This document shows positions 1-6,742 of a stretch of DNA of 64,000 nucleotides, piece by piece. A program made the translations under genes and the position numbers. The stretch is from Arcobacter sp. LA11. Lineage in GTDB: Bacteria; Campylobacterota; Campylobacteria; Campylobacterales; Arcobacteraceae. Positions within the stretch are counted from its first letter, which is position 1; each line of letters begins with the position of its first letter. Under the pieces are notes generated by a model that was not told the DNA's origin, ran no database searches, and was given only the letters and a program-made list of their open reading frames with translations. The stretch covers positions 62,001 to 126,000 of the forward strand of contig NZ_BDIR01000005.1 in NCBI RefSeq assembly GCF_001895145.1, in the 5' to 3' direction.

Positions 1-673
1 CAAAAAAACCTACATATATAGCTGCTAAAATCCCTTCTATATCAGGGAAAACAATTGTTTGAGTAAAATACAAATATATTCCTATCATAGGCAATGCAAA
101 TAAGAAGTTTGAAAATAGACTTACAACAGGATCACTCTTAGACTTAGTATTAAAAATCCAATAAAGTGCCCAAAGTACTGTACTTAACAATGCAAGTAAA
201 ACACCATCAAGATTTGAAAAGTTTAAACTAAAAGGTTCACCTTTTGTAGAAATAATTAAAACACCAAAATAGCAAATTATTCCAGCAACTATATCACCAA
301 AGGTAAGCTTTTGTTTTAATAAAGGAACAGATAAAAATGCTAACATTAAAGCCCAAGTATAGTTTATTGCTTGTGCTTCTTGGGCAGGGAGTAAATCATA
401 AGCTTTAAATAAAACAAGATAATACAAAAATGGATTTATAGAACCTAATATTAAAGTCATAAGTGAATTAGTTTTTACATGTATACTTACTAAATGAAGT
501 TTCTTTTGAATAATGATTACAAAAAACAATACAAAAAAAGATGACAAAGAAGCATAAAATACAAGTTCTTCTGGAGACAAATACTTTAATGAAATTTTAA
601 AGGCAGTTGCAACTGTAGACCAAAGTAAAACTGATATAAAGGCAAATTTAAAGGCAATAGAGTTTGATTTTAT
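1..673 (-). CDS. EamA/DMT-family transporter, 3' end cut by window edge
   Basis: About 224 codons are visible, reading from 673 to the window edge with no stop. The protein is a string of hydrophobic segments. It begins IKSNSIAFKFAF and carries the conserved LLWSTVATAFK near the N-terminus and AINYTWALMLAFLSVPLL in the middle, both typical of EamA (drug/metabolite superfamily) exporters. The frame has no ATG, GTG or TTG near its 5' end. An in-frame TGA lies upstream, and the only well-placed codon is ATA at 673-671, seven bases after GGAG (684-681). The start is therefore probably ATA, possibly ATT at 676. The substrate cannot be told from sequence. Two more members of this family lie at 16011 and 16912. 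Confidence 0.8.
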   Translation of the reverse strand, partial: MKSNSIAFKFAFISVLLWSTVATAFKISLKYLSPEELVFYASLSSFFVLFFVIIIQKKLHLVSIHVKTNSLMTLILGSINPFLYYLVLFKAYDLLPAQEAQAINYTWALMLAFLSVPLLKQKLTFGDIVAGIICYFGVLIISTKGEPFSLNFSNLDGVLLALLSTVLWALYWIFNTKSKSDPVVSLFSNFLFALPMIGIYLYFTQTIVFPDIEGILAAIYVGFF

Positions 674-684
674 AATACTTCTCC
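665..684 (-). promoter_or_regulatory. Ribosome binding site setting a non-standard ATA start
   Basis: On the minus strand GGAGA (684-680) is followed after the usual spacing by ATT then ATA, and the transporter frame begins there. The next upstream in-frame codon of note is a TGA stop. No ATG, GTG or TTG exists in this frame between that stop and the first membrane helix. Confidence 0.45.
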
Positions 685-715
685 AATAAAAATTGAAGAA
701 ATTGTATCATAAGTT

Positions 716-1663
716 TTAATACATTACTTTAATTTCTAAATCCCCTTTTTCATTCATATCAAATACTATTCCCATTTGATTAAAGAAAGCATCAATGTAA
801 AATGCTAAATCTTGATAGATTGATAAATTTATAAAACCATCTGGATAAATCTCTTTCATAGAATAAAATTCATATTGCATTGCTTCCCATATATCTTTAA
901 AATATGAACACTCTAAATTATAATCTGAGTCATAATCTAATTCTTCTAAAGTCATGTTAAATCCATGTAAATAGCCTTGTAAATAAGCGGCTGTTTTTAA
1001 AAGAGATTTTATATCTTCTATTGAAGAAAATAGCAAATCATCTCTTTTTTTATTTATTTTAAAAGCTAAAAGCTGAGTTTTTATATTTTGACTTGCACTA
1101 TTTATTTTTTTTATTAAGTTCTTTGCCATAATTTTAGGGAATTGAGTTTCTAATGCACTATTTGATGATATGTAGTTTGCTATATATTCACTCCAACACT
1201 CTTCTGCAATTGGAAATAAAATTGAACTTTTTCCTTTATACTTAGTTGTTTTCATTAAATCTTTAAATATATCAATTTTTTTATTGTTATCATGAATATG
1301 CGCAAGTTCATGGTGAATTATATGAAAAGCATCTTTATAGCTTTGTTTTTCATGACTAGTGAGAATATTTGTAATAAAAGAGGTTTTTATAACTAATACT
1401 AATTCAAAATCATCTTTTTTTGGTATTGTTAAAACTACTGCATAAGTGTCTTGATTTGCTCTATATCTATTTTTAAAAGATGTTTGATTTGCACTTGTTA
1501 AACTTTCAACATCTCTTTCAAAATTAGAGGTAATGACAATTTTTTCTAATCTTCTAAAATCTAAAGAAGAAAAATTATCTACTATATCTTTTAAAGCACT
1601 CACAACTTCTAAAGATACTTTTTCTGTTAACCCATTAATTTTTATATTTATATCTTTTAGCAT
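716..1663 (-). CDS. Predicted HExxH zinc-dependent protein, function unknown
   Basis: This 315-residue protein has no signal peptide or membrane helix. It contains HHELAHIHD with an HExxH zinc site (H118, E119, H122 from the chosen start) and a downstream acidic cluster, EECWSEYIANY near 154-163. That cluster could supply the third ligand of a gluzincin. I do not recognise a named family. A GTG nine bases upstream is also open, but GAGGTGAT sits about eight bases before the ATG at 1663, so that ATG is preferred. It stands alone between the DMT transporter (same strand) and a divergent rhodanese gene. A protease-like role is inferred from the motif only; a non-catalytic use of the fold is possible. 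Confidence 0.7.
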   Translation of the reverse strand: MLKDINIKINGLTEKVSLEVVSALKDIVDNFSSLDFRRLEKIVITSNFERDVESLTSANQTSFKNRYRANQDTYAVVLTIPKKDDFELVLVIKTSFITNILTSHEKQSYKDAFHIIHHELAHIHDNNKKIDIFKDLMKTTKYKGKSSILFPIAEECWSEYIANYISSNSALETQFPKIMAKNLIKKINSASQNIKTQLLAFKINKKRDDLLFSSIEDIKSLLKTAAYLQGYLHGFNMTLEELDYDSDYNLECSYFKDIWEAMQYEFYSMKEIYPDGFINLSIYQDLAFYIDAFFNQMGIVFDMNEKGDLEIKVMY

Positions 1664-1806
1664 AACAATCACCTCTATATATTAATTATAGAAAAAAGAT
1701 ATATTATTTTATTGATTCTACAAAGCTATAATTTTTATTTAAGTTTTATCATATTTTATTATTATAATATTTATTTATATTAAATTTTATACTTAGGAGA
1801 GTAAAT

Positions 1807-2487
1807 ATGAAGATTAAGTTATTAAAAATTCTTTTAATATTAGGACTTATTTCAACTGCAAATTATGCAAATGATTTAAACTTAAGAGGAGATGGTGTCT
1901 CAATTGAAAAAGATGATTCAAAGTTTATAATAAAAAGAATGCATGACGAAGAATGTCGTAAAATCAATGGTGCTGATCCTAAAAATATTTGGTCAGGTAA
2001 TTATGCAAATGCAAAACTTCCTGAAAAATGTGTTAAAAAATTTGTAACAACAGTTGGTAAGATAACACCAATGAATATAAATGATAAAGTAAAAACTGTA
2101 GGAGAAGTAGAAGTTATAAAATTTATTGAAGAATCACAATCAAATGAAGATATGCTTCTAATTGATGCAAGACTTCCTGATTGGTTTTTACAGATGACAA
2201 TTCCAACTGCTGAAAATATTCCGTTTACATATTTTAATAAAGATAAATATCCAGATGATTTCTATGATGTACTAGAAATGGTTGGAGTAGAAGAAATAAG
2301 TGAAGGAAAATATGATTTCTCTAAAGCTAAAAAACTTTTATTATTTTGTAATGGTCCATGGTGTCCTCAATCAACATTCGCTATTAATAACTTGATAAAA
2401 ATTGGCTTTCCTCAAGACAAACTCCTTTGGTACAGAGGGGGTATGTACTCTTGGAAAATGTTAAACTTAACAACTACATCGGAATAA
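1807..2487 (+). CDS. Secreted rhodanese-domain protein
   Basis: This 226-residue protein has an N-terminal signal peptide (residues 1-21, hydrophobic, ending NYAN). The rhodanese-like domain spans roughly 95-222. The active loop reads LLFCNGPWCPQST, with the expected catalytic C181 and a second C186. The loop is followed by WYRGGMYSWK, the usual end of the domain. SD AGGAGAG precedes the ATG. It resembles the rhodanese inside the Sox cluster (8547-9200), which has the same CNGxWC loop, so a periplasmic sulfur-transfer or redox role is likely. Its substrate is unknown. It stands alone and ends at a strong hairpin shared with the convergent gene. Confidence 0.85.
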   Translation: MKIKLLKILLILGLISTANYANDLNLRGDGVSIEKDDSKFIIKRMHDEECRKINGADPKNIWSGNYANAKLPEKCVKKFVTTVGKITPMNINDKVKTVGEVEVIKFIEESQSNEDMLLIDARLPDWFLQMTIPTAENIPFTYFNKDKYPDDFYDVLEMVGVEEISEGKYDFSKAKKLLLFCNGPWCPQSTFAINNLIKIGFPQDKLLWYRGGMYSWKMLNLTTTSE

Positions 2488-2493
2488 ACAAAT

Positions 2494-2526
2494 AAATATA
2501 TTTTGCCAAATAGGCAAAATATATTT
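2494..2526. terminator. Bidirectional terminator-type hairpin
   Basis: A perfect 14-bp inverted repeat (2494-2507 with 2513-2526, loop of 5) sits between two convergent genes and reaches into the stop codon of the minus-strand gene. The stem is AT-rich with a GCC/GGC tip. The flanking U-run is weak, so termination efficiency is uncertain. Confidence 0.65.
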
Positions 2527-3682
2527 AAACTAATTGAACATGAATATCTTCAACAATTGATTTATCTAATTTACCTCTATTTACTAATTCAGACATTACA
2601 CCAATTGCTTTTTTATGATTAAAAGCATCTCTGTATGGCTTTTTATTCCTTAGAGATTGATATATATTTAAAGCAGACATAAGTCTGTCTTTTAAACTTA
2701 AATCTTTTCCTTTTAATTTGTAAGGATATCCTGTTCCATCTATAGTTTCTTGGATTCTACAAGCCCAATTAGTTATATCATTAAAGCCCATTAGGTTACT
2801 TAATATTTTCTTTGTGTAGTATGGATATGATTTCATTATTTCATATTCATCATCAGTTAATTTTGATTCTTTGCATAATATATCATTTGGAATAGCAAGC
2901 TTACCAATATGATGTAATGATGCAGCAATTAAAAACGTTTGTTTATCTTTATGCTCAAAACTATAAAAATCAGCCATCTTAGAACATTTATCAATAAAAT
3001 CTGTATCCTCTTCAACAAGGTCAGAAAAAATTGTAGTATAAGATAATACTTCTTCAAATGTTGGACTTGAAGTAAAATCATGTAAAGTTCCAAAAATATA
3101 AAATAAAATATCATTTTCATTTTGAATATCTAACCAAAAATCAATAGAAGAAGCAACATCAAGAAAATGATTTACTATTTCTTCAGAAAAAAGTTTATTC
3201 TCATTTCTTTCTAAAAATTTGATTATTCCTTTTCTATTCTCAATATCTTTACCACTTAAATCAAACTTTTCATCTAATAAGTGAGAAAAAGAGATGATTT
3301 GCGCTAATAAAGGAATTTCTTTCCCCGTTATACCAAATATTCCACTTCCATTATAGTATTCATTATGATACTTTAATACATTCTTATATCCGCATAAAAA
3401 AGGTAATTTGTCTACGCATTCTTGTGTAAGTTCATAATACTCTTTCGTATAATTATTCTCTTTTTTTAAAGCAATATTATGAACTAAAGAGTACGCACAT
3501 AAATCCGACATTTCTTGAGGAGTTAAATTATATTTTTCTGCAATTTTTAGACTTAAAAAAGCAACTCTTTTTGAATGATTTGGAGTTGTGTTTTTTAAAT
3601 CATTTTCTGCTAAATCTAATGCAATTGAAATAGAAAGTAAAAAATTATTTAAATTAAATGCAATTTGTTTCTTTTTGTCCAT
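2525..3682 (-). CDS. Tandem HD/HD-GYP-type protein with degenerate catalytic residues
   Basis: This 385-residue cytoplasmic protein has two HD-like halves. The first (about 35-140) has LVHN at 67-69 where HD is expected, and keeps HNEYYNGSG at 106-114. The second (about 240-370) looks like an HD-GYP domain. It retains IGKLAIP, DGTGYP (315-320) and KKPY (347-350), but reads HHIGK (257-261) in place of HDxGK. The later His and Asp metal ligands are also not obvious. Family members with intact residues hydrolyse c-di-GMP. This one may be inactive, or a c-di-GMP receptor. It is monocistronic. Confidence 0.75.
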   Translation of the reverse strand: MDKKKQIAFNLNNFLLSISIALDLAENDLKNTTPNHSKRVAFLSLKIAEKYNLTPQEMSDLCAYSLVHNIALKKENNYTKEYYELTQECVDKLPFLCGYKNVLKYHNEYYNGSGIFGITGKEIPLLAQIISFSHLLDEKFDLSGKDIENRKGIIKFLERNENKLFSEEIVNHFLDVASSIDFWLDIQNENDILFYIFGTLHDFTSSPTFEEVLSYTTIFSDLVEEDTDFIDKCSKMADFYSFEHKDKQTFLIAASLHHIGKLAIPNDILCKESKLTDDEYEIMKSYPYYTKKILSNLMGFNDITNWACRIQETIDGTGYPYKLKGKDLSLKDRLMSALNIYQSLRNKKPYRDAFNHKKAIGVMSELVNRGKLDKSIVEDIHVQLV

Positions 3683-3762
3683 TACTTATCCTGATACTTA
3701 TTTTTATCTCTATTATATTATTATTTTCTAAAAATAAAACTTTTAATCATTATATCTTTTAC

Positions 3763-3776
3763 TTGACTTAAGTTTA
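3763..3776. promoter_or_regulatory. Partial CRP/FNR-format site upstream of the HD-GYP-type gene
   Basis: TTGACTTAAGTTTA shares its first 11 bases with the perfect palindrome found between soxC and moeA (14609-14622); the right half-site is degraded. It lies 81 bases upstream of the HD-GYP-type start. It is offered only as a possible weaker site for the same regulator. Confidence 0.25.
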
Positions 3777-3861
3777 TTTATTAGTTACAATACTTTATAA
3801 ATATTCACAAAAATTATAAAATGAGTCATTTAGAAGACGCTTTTTTGTTAATATTTTATTA

Positions 3862-3867
3862 TATAAT
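3862..3867 (+). promoter_or_regulatory. Putative -10 element of the small membrane protein gene
   Basis: TATAAT at 3862-3867 is preceded by a T/A-rich stretch without a clear -35 box, the usual look of sigma-70 promoters in this phylum. It lies about 40 bases before the ATG at 3906. Confidence 0.4.
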
Positions 3868-3905
3868 CAAAAATGATTATTTTAAATCACTAAAAAGGAT
3901 AGATT

Positions 3906-4037
3906 ATGAGTAGTTTTAAAAGAAATGAAGATTTAGACTTAGGTAAGAAAAATGACATTTTGTTTTTAAAAAGCACTACACTTTTAGCGACATTAATAAT
4001 TGCTAATTATTTAGTAGTTAATACTATAATTTCTTAA
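3906..4037 (+). CDS. Small membrane protein (43 aa), unknown
   Basis: A 43-codon gene with a good SD (AAGGAT, 8 bases before ATG). It has a charged N-terminal half (KRNEDLDLGKKND) and one predicted transmembrane segment near residues 22-43 (about STTLLATLIIANYLVV). A TATAAT-like -10 lies upstream and an 11-bp hairpin begins one base after the stop, so it looks like an independent transcription unit. I do not recognise the family. The topology suggests a single-pass inner-membrane protein with a cytoplasmic N-terminus. Confidence 0.6.
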   Translation: MSSFKRNEDLDLGKKNDILFLKSTTLLATLIIANYLVVNTIIS

Positions 4038-4062
4038 AGTGTAAACTAAATTAGTTTACACT
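4038..4062 (+). terminator. Hairpin directly after the small membrane protein gene
   Basis: AGTGTAAACTA and its exact complement are separated by AAT (11-bp stem, 3-base loop) and followed by AAATTTTCT. Its position immediately after a stop codon fits a terminator, though the U-run is short. Confidence 0.5.
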
Positions 4063-4100
4063 AAATTTTCTAGTATATTTTCTAATTAATAATTAGTACT

Positions 4101-4889
4101 TTACTCTTCTTCAAGCATAGATGTTATTGCTTCAAGTGATTCATCAGTCATATCTAAATCAATATGCCCAGCACCTTCAACTTTTATCAACTTAGCATTT
4201 AAACCTTTGTCTTTGGCTATTTTGAAAAACTCTGTTGTCACTTCTGGTTTAGAGATATCATCATTAGTTCCATAAATAAATAAGAAATTAGCATTTTTAT
4301 TTATAGAATCTAGAACATCAATCATTGATATCAAATTACCTTTTTCTTCTTTATGAATATCATATCTACCACCAGCTAATGCAAAGTTTTGAACTAATTC
4401 TGGTTTCAATCCAGATAAAGTAGCACTCATCATAGCTCCAGCACTATGTCCTACTAGAGTAACAGTTTTAGCATCGTACTTTTCTTTTAATGATTTTACT
4501 AAATCTCCTAAAAATAAAACATACTCTTTTTTAGCAGCTTGATTTTTTTCACCTTTATGTGCTAAAGAAGTAAAATTATTTGTAGACGATCCAGAGTAGC
4601 CAGGAAGTGCAACTGCTACTGATGTAATATCTGTTGACATTGTTAAAGTTTCTGCAAAAGGAGCATATCTTCCTAAAGTATTTGTTCCTTCATCCCAAGT
4701 ACCATGGACAATTATATTTAACTTACCTTCTACATCTCCTTCTGATTCATTATATTGAATACATTCTCCACCTGCAAAAATAAAATCTTCGCCTTTTGAA
4801 GCACATTCTTCGCTTGAAATCTTTGAAGCATATAGAGTAGAACTTAAAAGAATAGATAAACTACTCGCAATTAATATTTTCTTTAACAT
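4101..4889 (-). CDS. Secreted alpha/beta hydrolase
   Basis: This 262-residue protein has a signal peptide (1-21, LSILLSSTLYAS). The alpha/beta-hydrolase core includes the oxyanion strand LNIIVHGTWDEG, the nucleophile elbow GHSAGAMMS near residue 147-155 and a late GAGHIDLD supplying the catalytic His. The Asp is probably in YGTNDDISKP. An esterase or lipase-like activity in the periplasm is likely; the substrate is unknown. It is the last gene of a minus-strand run with the DsrE-like, MOSC and haem-thioredoxin genes (gap of 17 bases to the DsrE-like gene), so it may belong to the Sox-associated set, although its own chemistry does not require that. Confidence 0.8.
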   Translation of the reverse strand: MLKKILIASSLSILLSSTLYASKISSEECASKGEDFIFAGGECIQYNESEGDVEGKLNIIVHGTWDEGTNTLGRYAPFAETLTMSTDITSVAVALPGYSGSSTNNFTSLAHKGEKNQAAKKEYVLFLGDLVKSLKEKYDAKTVTLVGHSAGAMMSATLSGLKPELVQNFALAGGRYDIHKEEKGNLISMIDVLDSINKNANFLFIYGTNDDISKPEVTTEFFKIAKDKGLNAKLIKVEGAGHIDLDMTDESLEAITSMLEEE

Positions 4890-4906
4890 TTAATAATCCT
4901 TACAAA

Positions 4907-5344
4907 TTAGTATGCAATAATTCCTGTATAACCAGCCACTTGTCTTTCAATTAGTTCAACAATCCCAGCTTGTACAAAACTAATATCTTCAATAAACTCA
5001 TCATCACCCCACTTCATCGTATCCATAGTATTTCTACAACCTATAAATTCAACATCATATTCCATTAAAGAAATTATACGAGTCATAGTATCTTTATCAT
5101 AATCTTTTCTTAGAGCTCTCATACCATTCCCATAAGCTACTACTACAACTTTTAATGACTCAGAAGGATACTCTTTTAAAATATTATAAATTGTACTTAG
5201 ATTATGATTTATTTTATTAATTTCAGAATCATAAAATTGAATAACTATCTTTCTTGGTTCATCAAATGTTGGTTGAGGATCACTAAATGTTGATTCTGCA
5301 TAAGAAAAAACTGTAATTAATAATATTGCTAAGATTTTTTTCAC
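4907..5344 (-). CDS. DsrE-like secreted protein
   Basis: This 145-residue protein has a short signal peptide (1-16, ending FSYAES). The core pattern is typical of the DsrE/DsrF/YchN fold: KIVIQFYDSEINKIN, a helix, then LKVVVVAYGNGMRAL, and later VEFIGCRNTM with C102. The final strand is VQAGIVELIERQ. Such proteins bind or transfer sulfur, and a single conserved Cys in this position is the usual carrier. With its export signal and its place beside MOSC and haem-thioredoxin genes downstream of sox, a role in periplasmic sulfur handling is plausible but inferred. Confidence 0.75.
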   Translation of the reverse strand: MKKILAILLITVFSYAESTFSDPQPTFDEPRKIVIQFYDSEINKINHNLSTIYNILKEYPSESLKVVVVAYGNGMRALRKDYDKDTMTRIISLMEYDVEFIGCRNTMDTMKWGDDEFIEDISFVQAGIVELIERQVAGYTGIIAY

Positions 5345-5358
5345 TTTTTATCCTTTTA

Positions 5359-5835
5359 TTAAGAGGCAACTTTTTTATTATCTTGCCAATCTTTTAAAAC
5401 TTTTACAGAAATATCTTTTGATATTTCACCACCTTCAAGTATCTTACAATATAAACCTCTACAATCTTGAACTAAAGTGGGTAAATCATCATCAAATACT
5501 GCTAAATGATTACAAATCGTACAACATTGAGTGATTTCTAATATTGTATCTCCAACTTGTAATATGCTACCTATATTATACTCATGAGGATTAAAATCAA
5601 ACAAAATATTTTCACCTAAACTTCCTAGTTCAAGTTTTATTCCATTTTTTTCTGCCAAATCATAAGCATATTTACCAACAATCATTACTGCTTTTTCTTC
5701 ATCTTGACCTGCAAATTTATCATCTTGAATACCAAAACCATAAATTAAATTTAATTTATTTACTTTTGGTCTAGGTAATCCACTTTGACCCTTTTTTGCA
5801 CTAAATGTAGCAATTACTTTTCCAATATCATTCAT
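5359..5835 (-). CDS. MOSC-domain protein
   Basis: This 158-residue cytoplasmic protein spans most of a MOSC domain (MoCo sulfurase C-terminal). It shows the opening GLPRPKVNKLNL, DDKFAGQDEEKAVM, LGSLGENILFDF and the Cys-bearing EITQCCTICNHL near 106-118. MOSC domains bind molybdenum cofactor or carry sulfur on the conserved Cys. It sits 14 bases from the DsrE-like gene and one base from the haem-thioredoxin gene, so all are probably co-transcribed. Its presence near the molybdoenzyme gene soxC and moeA suggests a molybdenum or sulfur link (inference). Confidence 0.85.
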   Translation of the reverse strand: MNDIGKVIATFSAKKGQSGLPRPKVNKLNLIYGFGIQDDKFAGQDEEKAVMIVGKYAYDLAEKNGIKLELGSLGENILFDFNPHEYNIGSILQVGDTILEITQCCTICNHLAVFDDDLPTLVQDCRGLYCKILEGGEISKDISVKVLKDWQDNKKVAS

Positions 5836-5836
5836 A

Positions 5837-6637
5837 TTATAGGTTTTCCTTTAATATTTCTAAGAAGTCCGGTTTAACCCAAGCTCCAGGATAAGTATTT
5901 AAAAGCTCCCCTGCACTAGTTAAAACAAAAAATGTAGGAGTCATACCTTTAAAATGTTTTTTTAAACCAAATGGTAGCTTTACAAAATCAACATCTATTT
6001 TTACAAAAATATAATCTTCATTCATCTTTTTTTGTACATCAGCTAAACCAAGTACATCTTTATCCATTTTTTTACAAAAATAACAGCTTTGTGAAGTTGC
6101 ATAAACTATAAGTTGTTTACCTTCTGTATTTGCTCTATCTAATAGTTTCTGTTCATCTGGAGTTTCGGCTAAAGATTTCTTTTTTATTGGTGCTTTTTTC
6201 TGTCTATCTTCTTTATATCCCATAAAATATTGGGCTAAAAGTTCTGCTTCTTCATCAGAAATTTTAATTGGTTCTTTTTTTACATAGTATTTTAAAACAT
6301 TTTCATCACAAATACTATTATTGATATCTGGATTCGCTAAATATTCTTTTAAATATTCTTCAATTTCTATTTGTCTCATATCGGAATCTTCTGGATCACC
6401 AATTCTTTTCCCACTATCCATAATTGCCCAAGCTAGCATGTTTTCCGTAGGAATTGTTAAGTTTAGTAGTTTATTATTTCTCTCAAAAAAATTCTCTTTT
6501 AATTTTTTAAATGAAATATACTCTTTATGACATGATGAACAATTATTTTCAAATAGTTTTTTTCCTTCTTGGAAGTTTGCATATAATGAAATCGTCATAA
6601 ATAAAGAGAGAATTAAAAATAACCCTTTTTTAATCAT
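5837..6637 (-). CDS. Cytochrome c - thioredoxin fusion, SoxW-like
   Basis: This 266-residue protein has a signal peptide (1-20), a cytochrome c-like part with CSSCH (C33, C36, H37), a linker with a Lys-rich stretch (about 133-145) and a C-terminal thioredoxin fold (about 150-262). The thioredoxin part has SQSCYFCKK (C175, C178) and the cis-Pro loop GMTPTF (T223-P224). A TTG 18 bases upstream is open, but AAGGAC directly precedes the ATG at 6637. Periplasmic thioredoxins of Sox clusters (SoxW) keep SoxYZ or other thiols reduced. A haem domain fused to one is unusual and suggests electron exchange with a c-type chain. It is downstream of soxB, separated from it by two strong hairpins. Confidence 0.8.
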   Translation of the reverse strand: MIKKGLFLILSLFMTISLYANFQEGKKLFENNCSSCHKEYISFKKLKENFFERNNKLLNLTIPTENMLAWAIMDSGKRIGDPEDSDMRQIEIEEYLKEYLANPDINNSICDENVLKYYVKKEPIKISDEEAELLAQYFMGYKEDRQKKAPIKKKSLAETPDEQKLLDRANTEGKQLIVYATSQSCYFCKKMDKDVLGLADVQKKMNEDYIFVKIDVDFVKLPFGLKKHFKGMTPTFFVLTSAGELLNTYPGAWVKPDFLEILKENL

Positions 6638-6656
6638 TTTTGTCCTTTTTTTCAAC

Positions 6657-6688
6657 TTAATAGATGCTTTTATTAAAACATCTATTAA
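6657..6688. repeat. Long inverted repeat in the leader of the haem-thioredoxin gene
   Basis: TTAATAGATG (6657-6666) pairs exactly with CATCTATTAA (6679-6688), and the 12-base loop can pair further (TTTT with AAAA). It starts just upstream of the SD of the 6637 gene, so it could be an mRNA processing, stability or regulatory hairpin in that leader. Confidence 0.5.
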
Positions 6689-6694
6689 ATTGAG

Positions 6695-6724
6695 AAAAAG
6701 TATAAAGTTTCCTTTATACTTTTT
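6695..6724. terminator. soxB: Strong bidirectional terminator after soxB
   Basis: AAAAAGTATAAAG (6695-6707) and its exact complement (6712-6724) form a 13-bp stem with a 4-base loop. The A-rich arm on one side and T-rich arm on the other give a U-run for either strand. It lies 19 bases after the soxB stop, in the direction of soxB transcription. Confidence 0.75.
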
Positions 6725-6742
6725 TCAATCTAAACTAAAATC

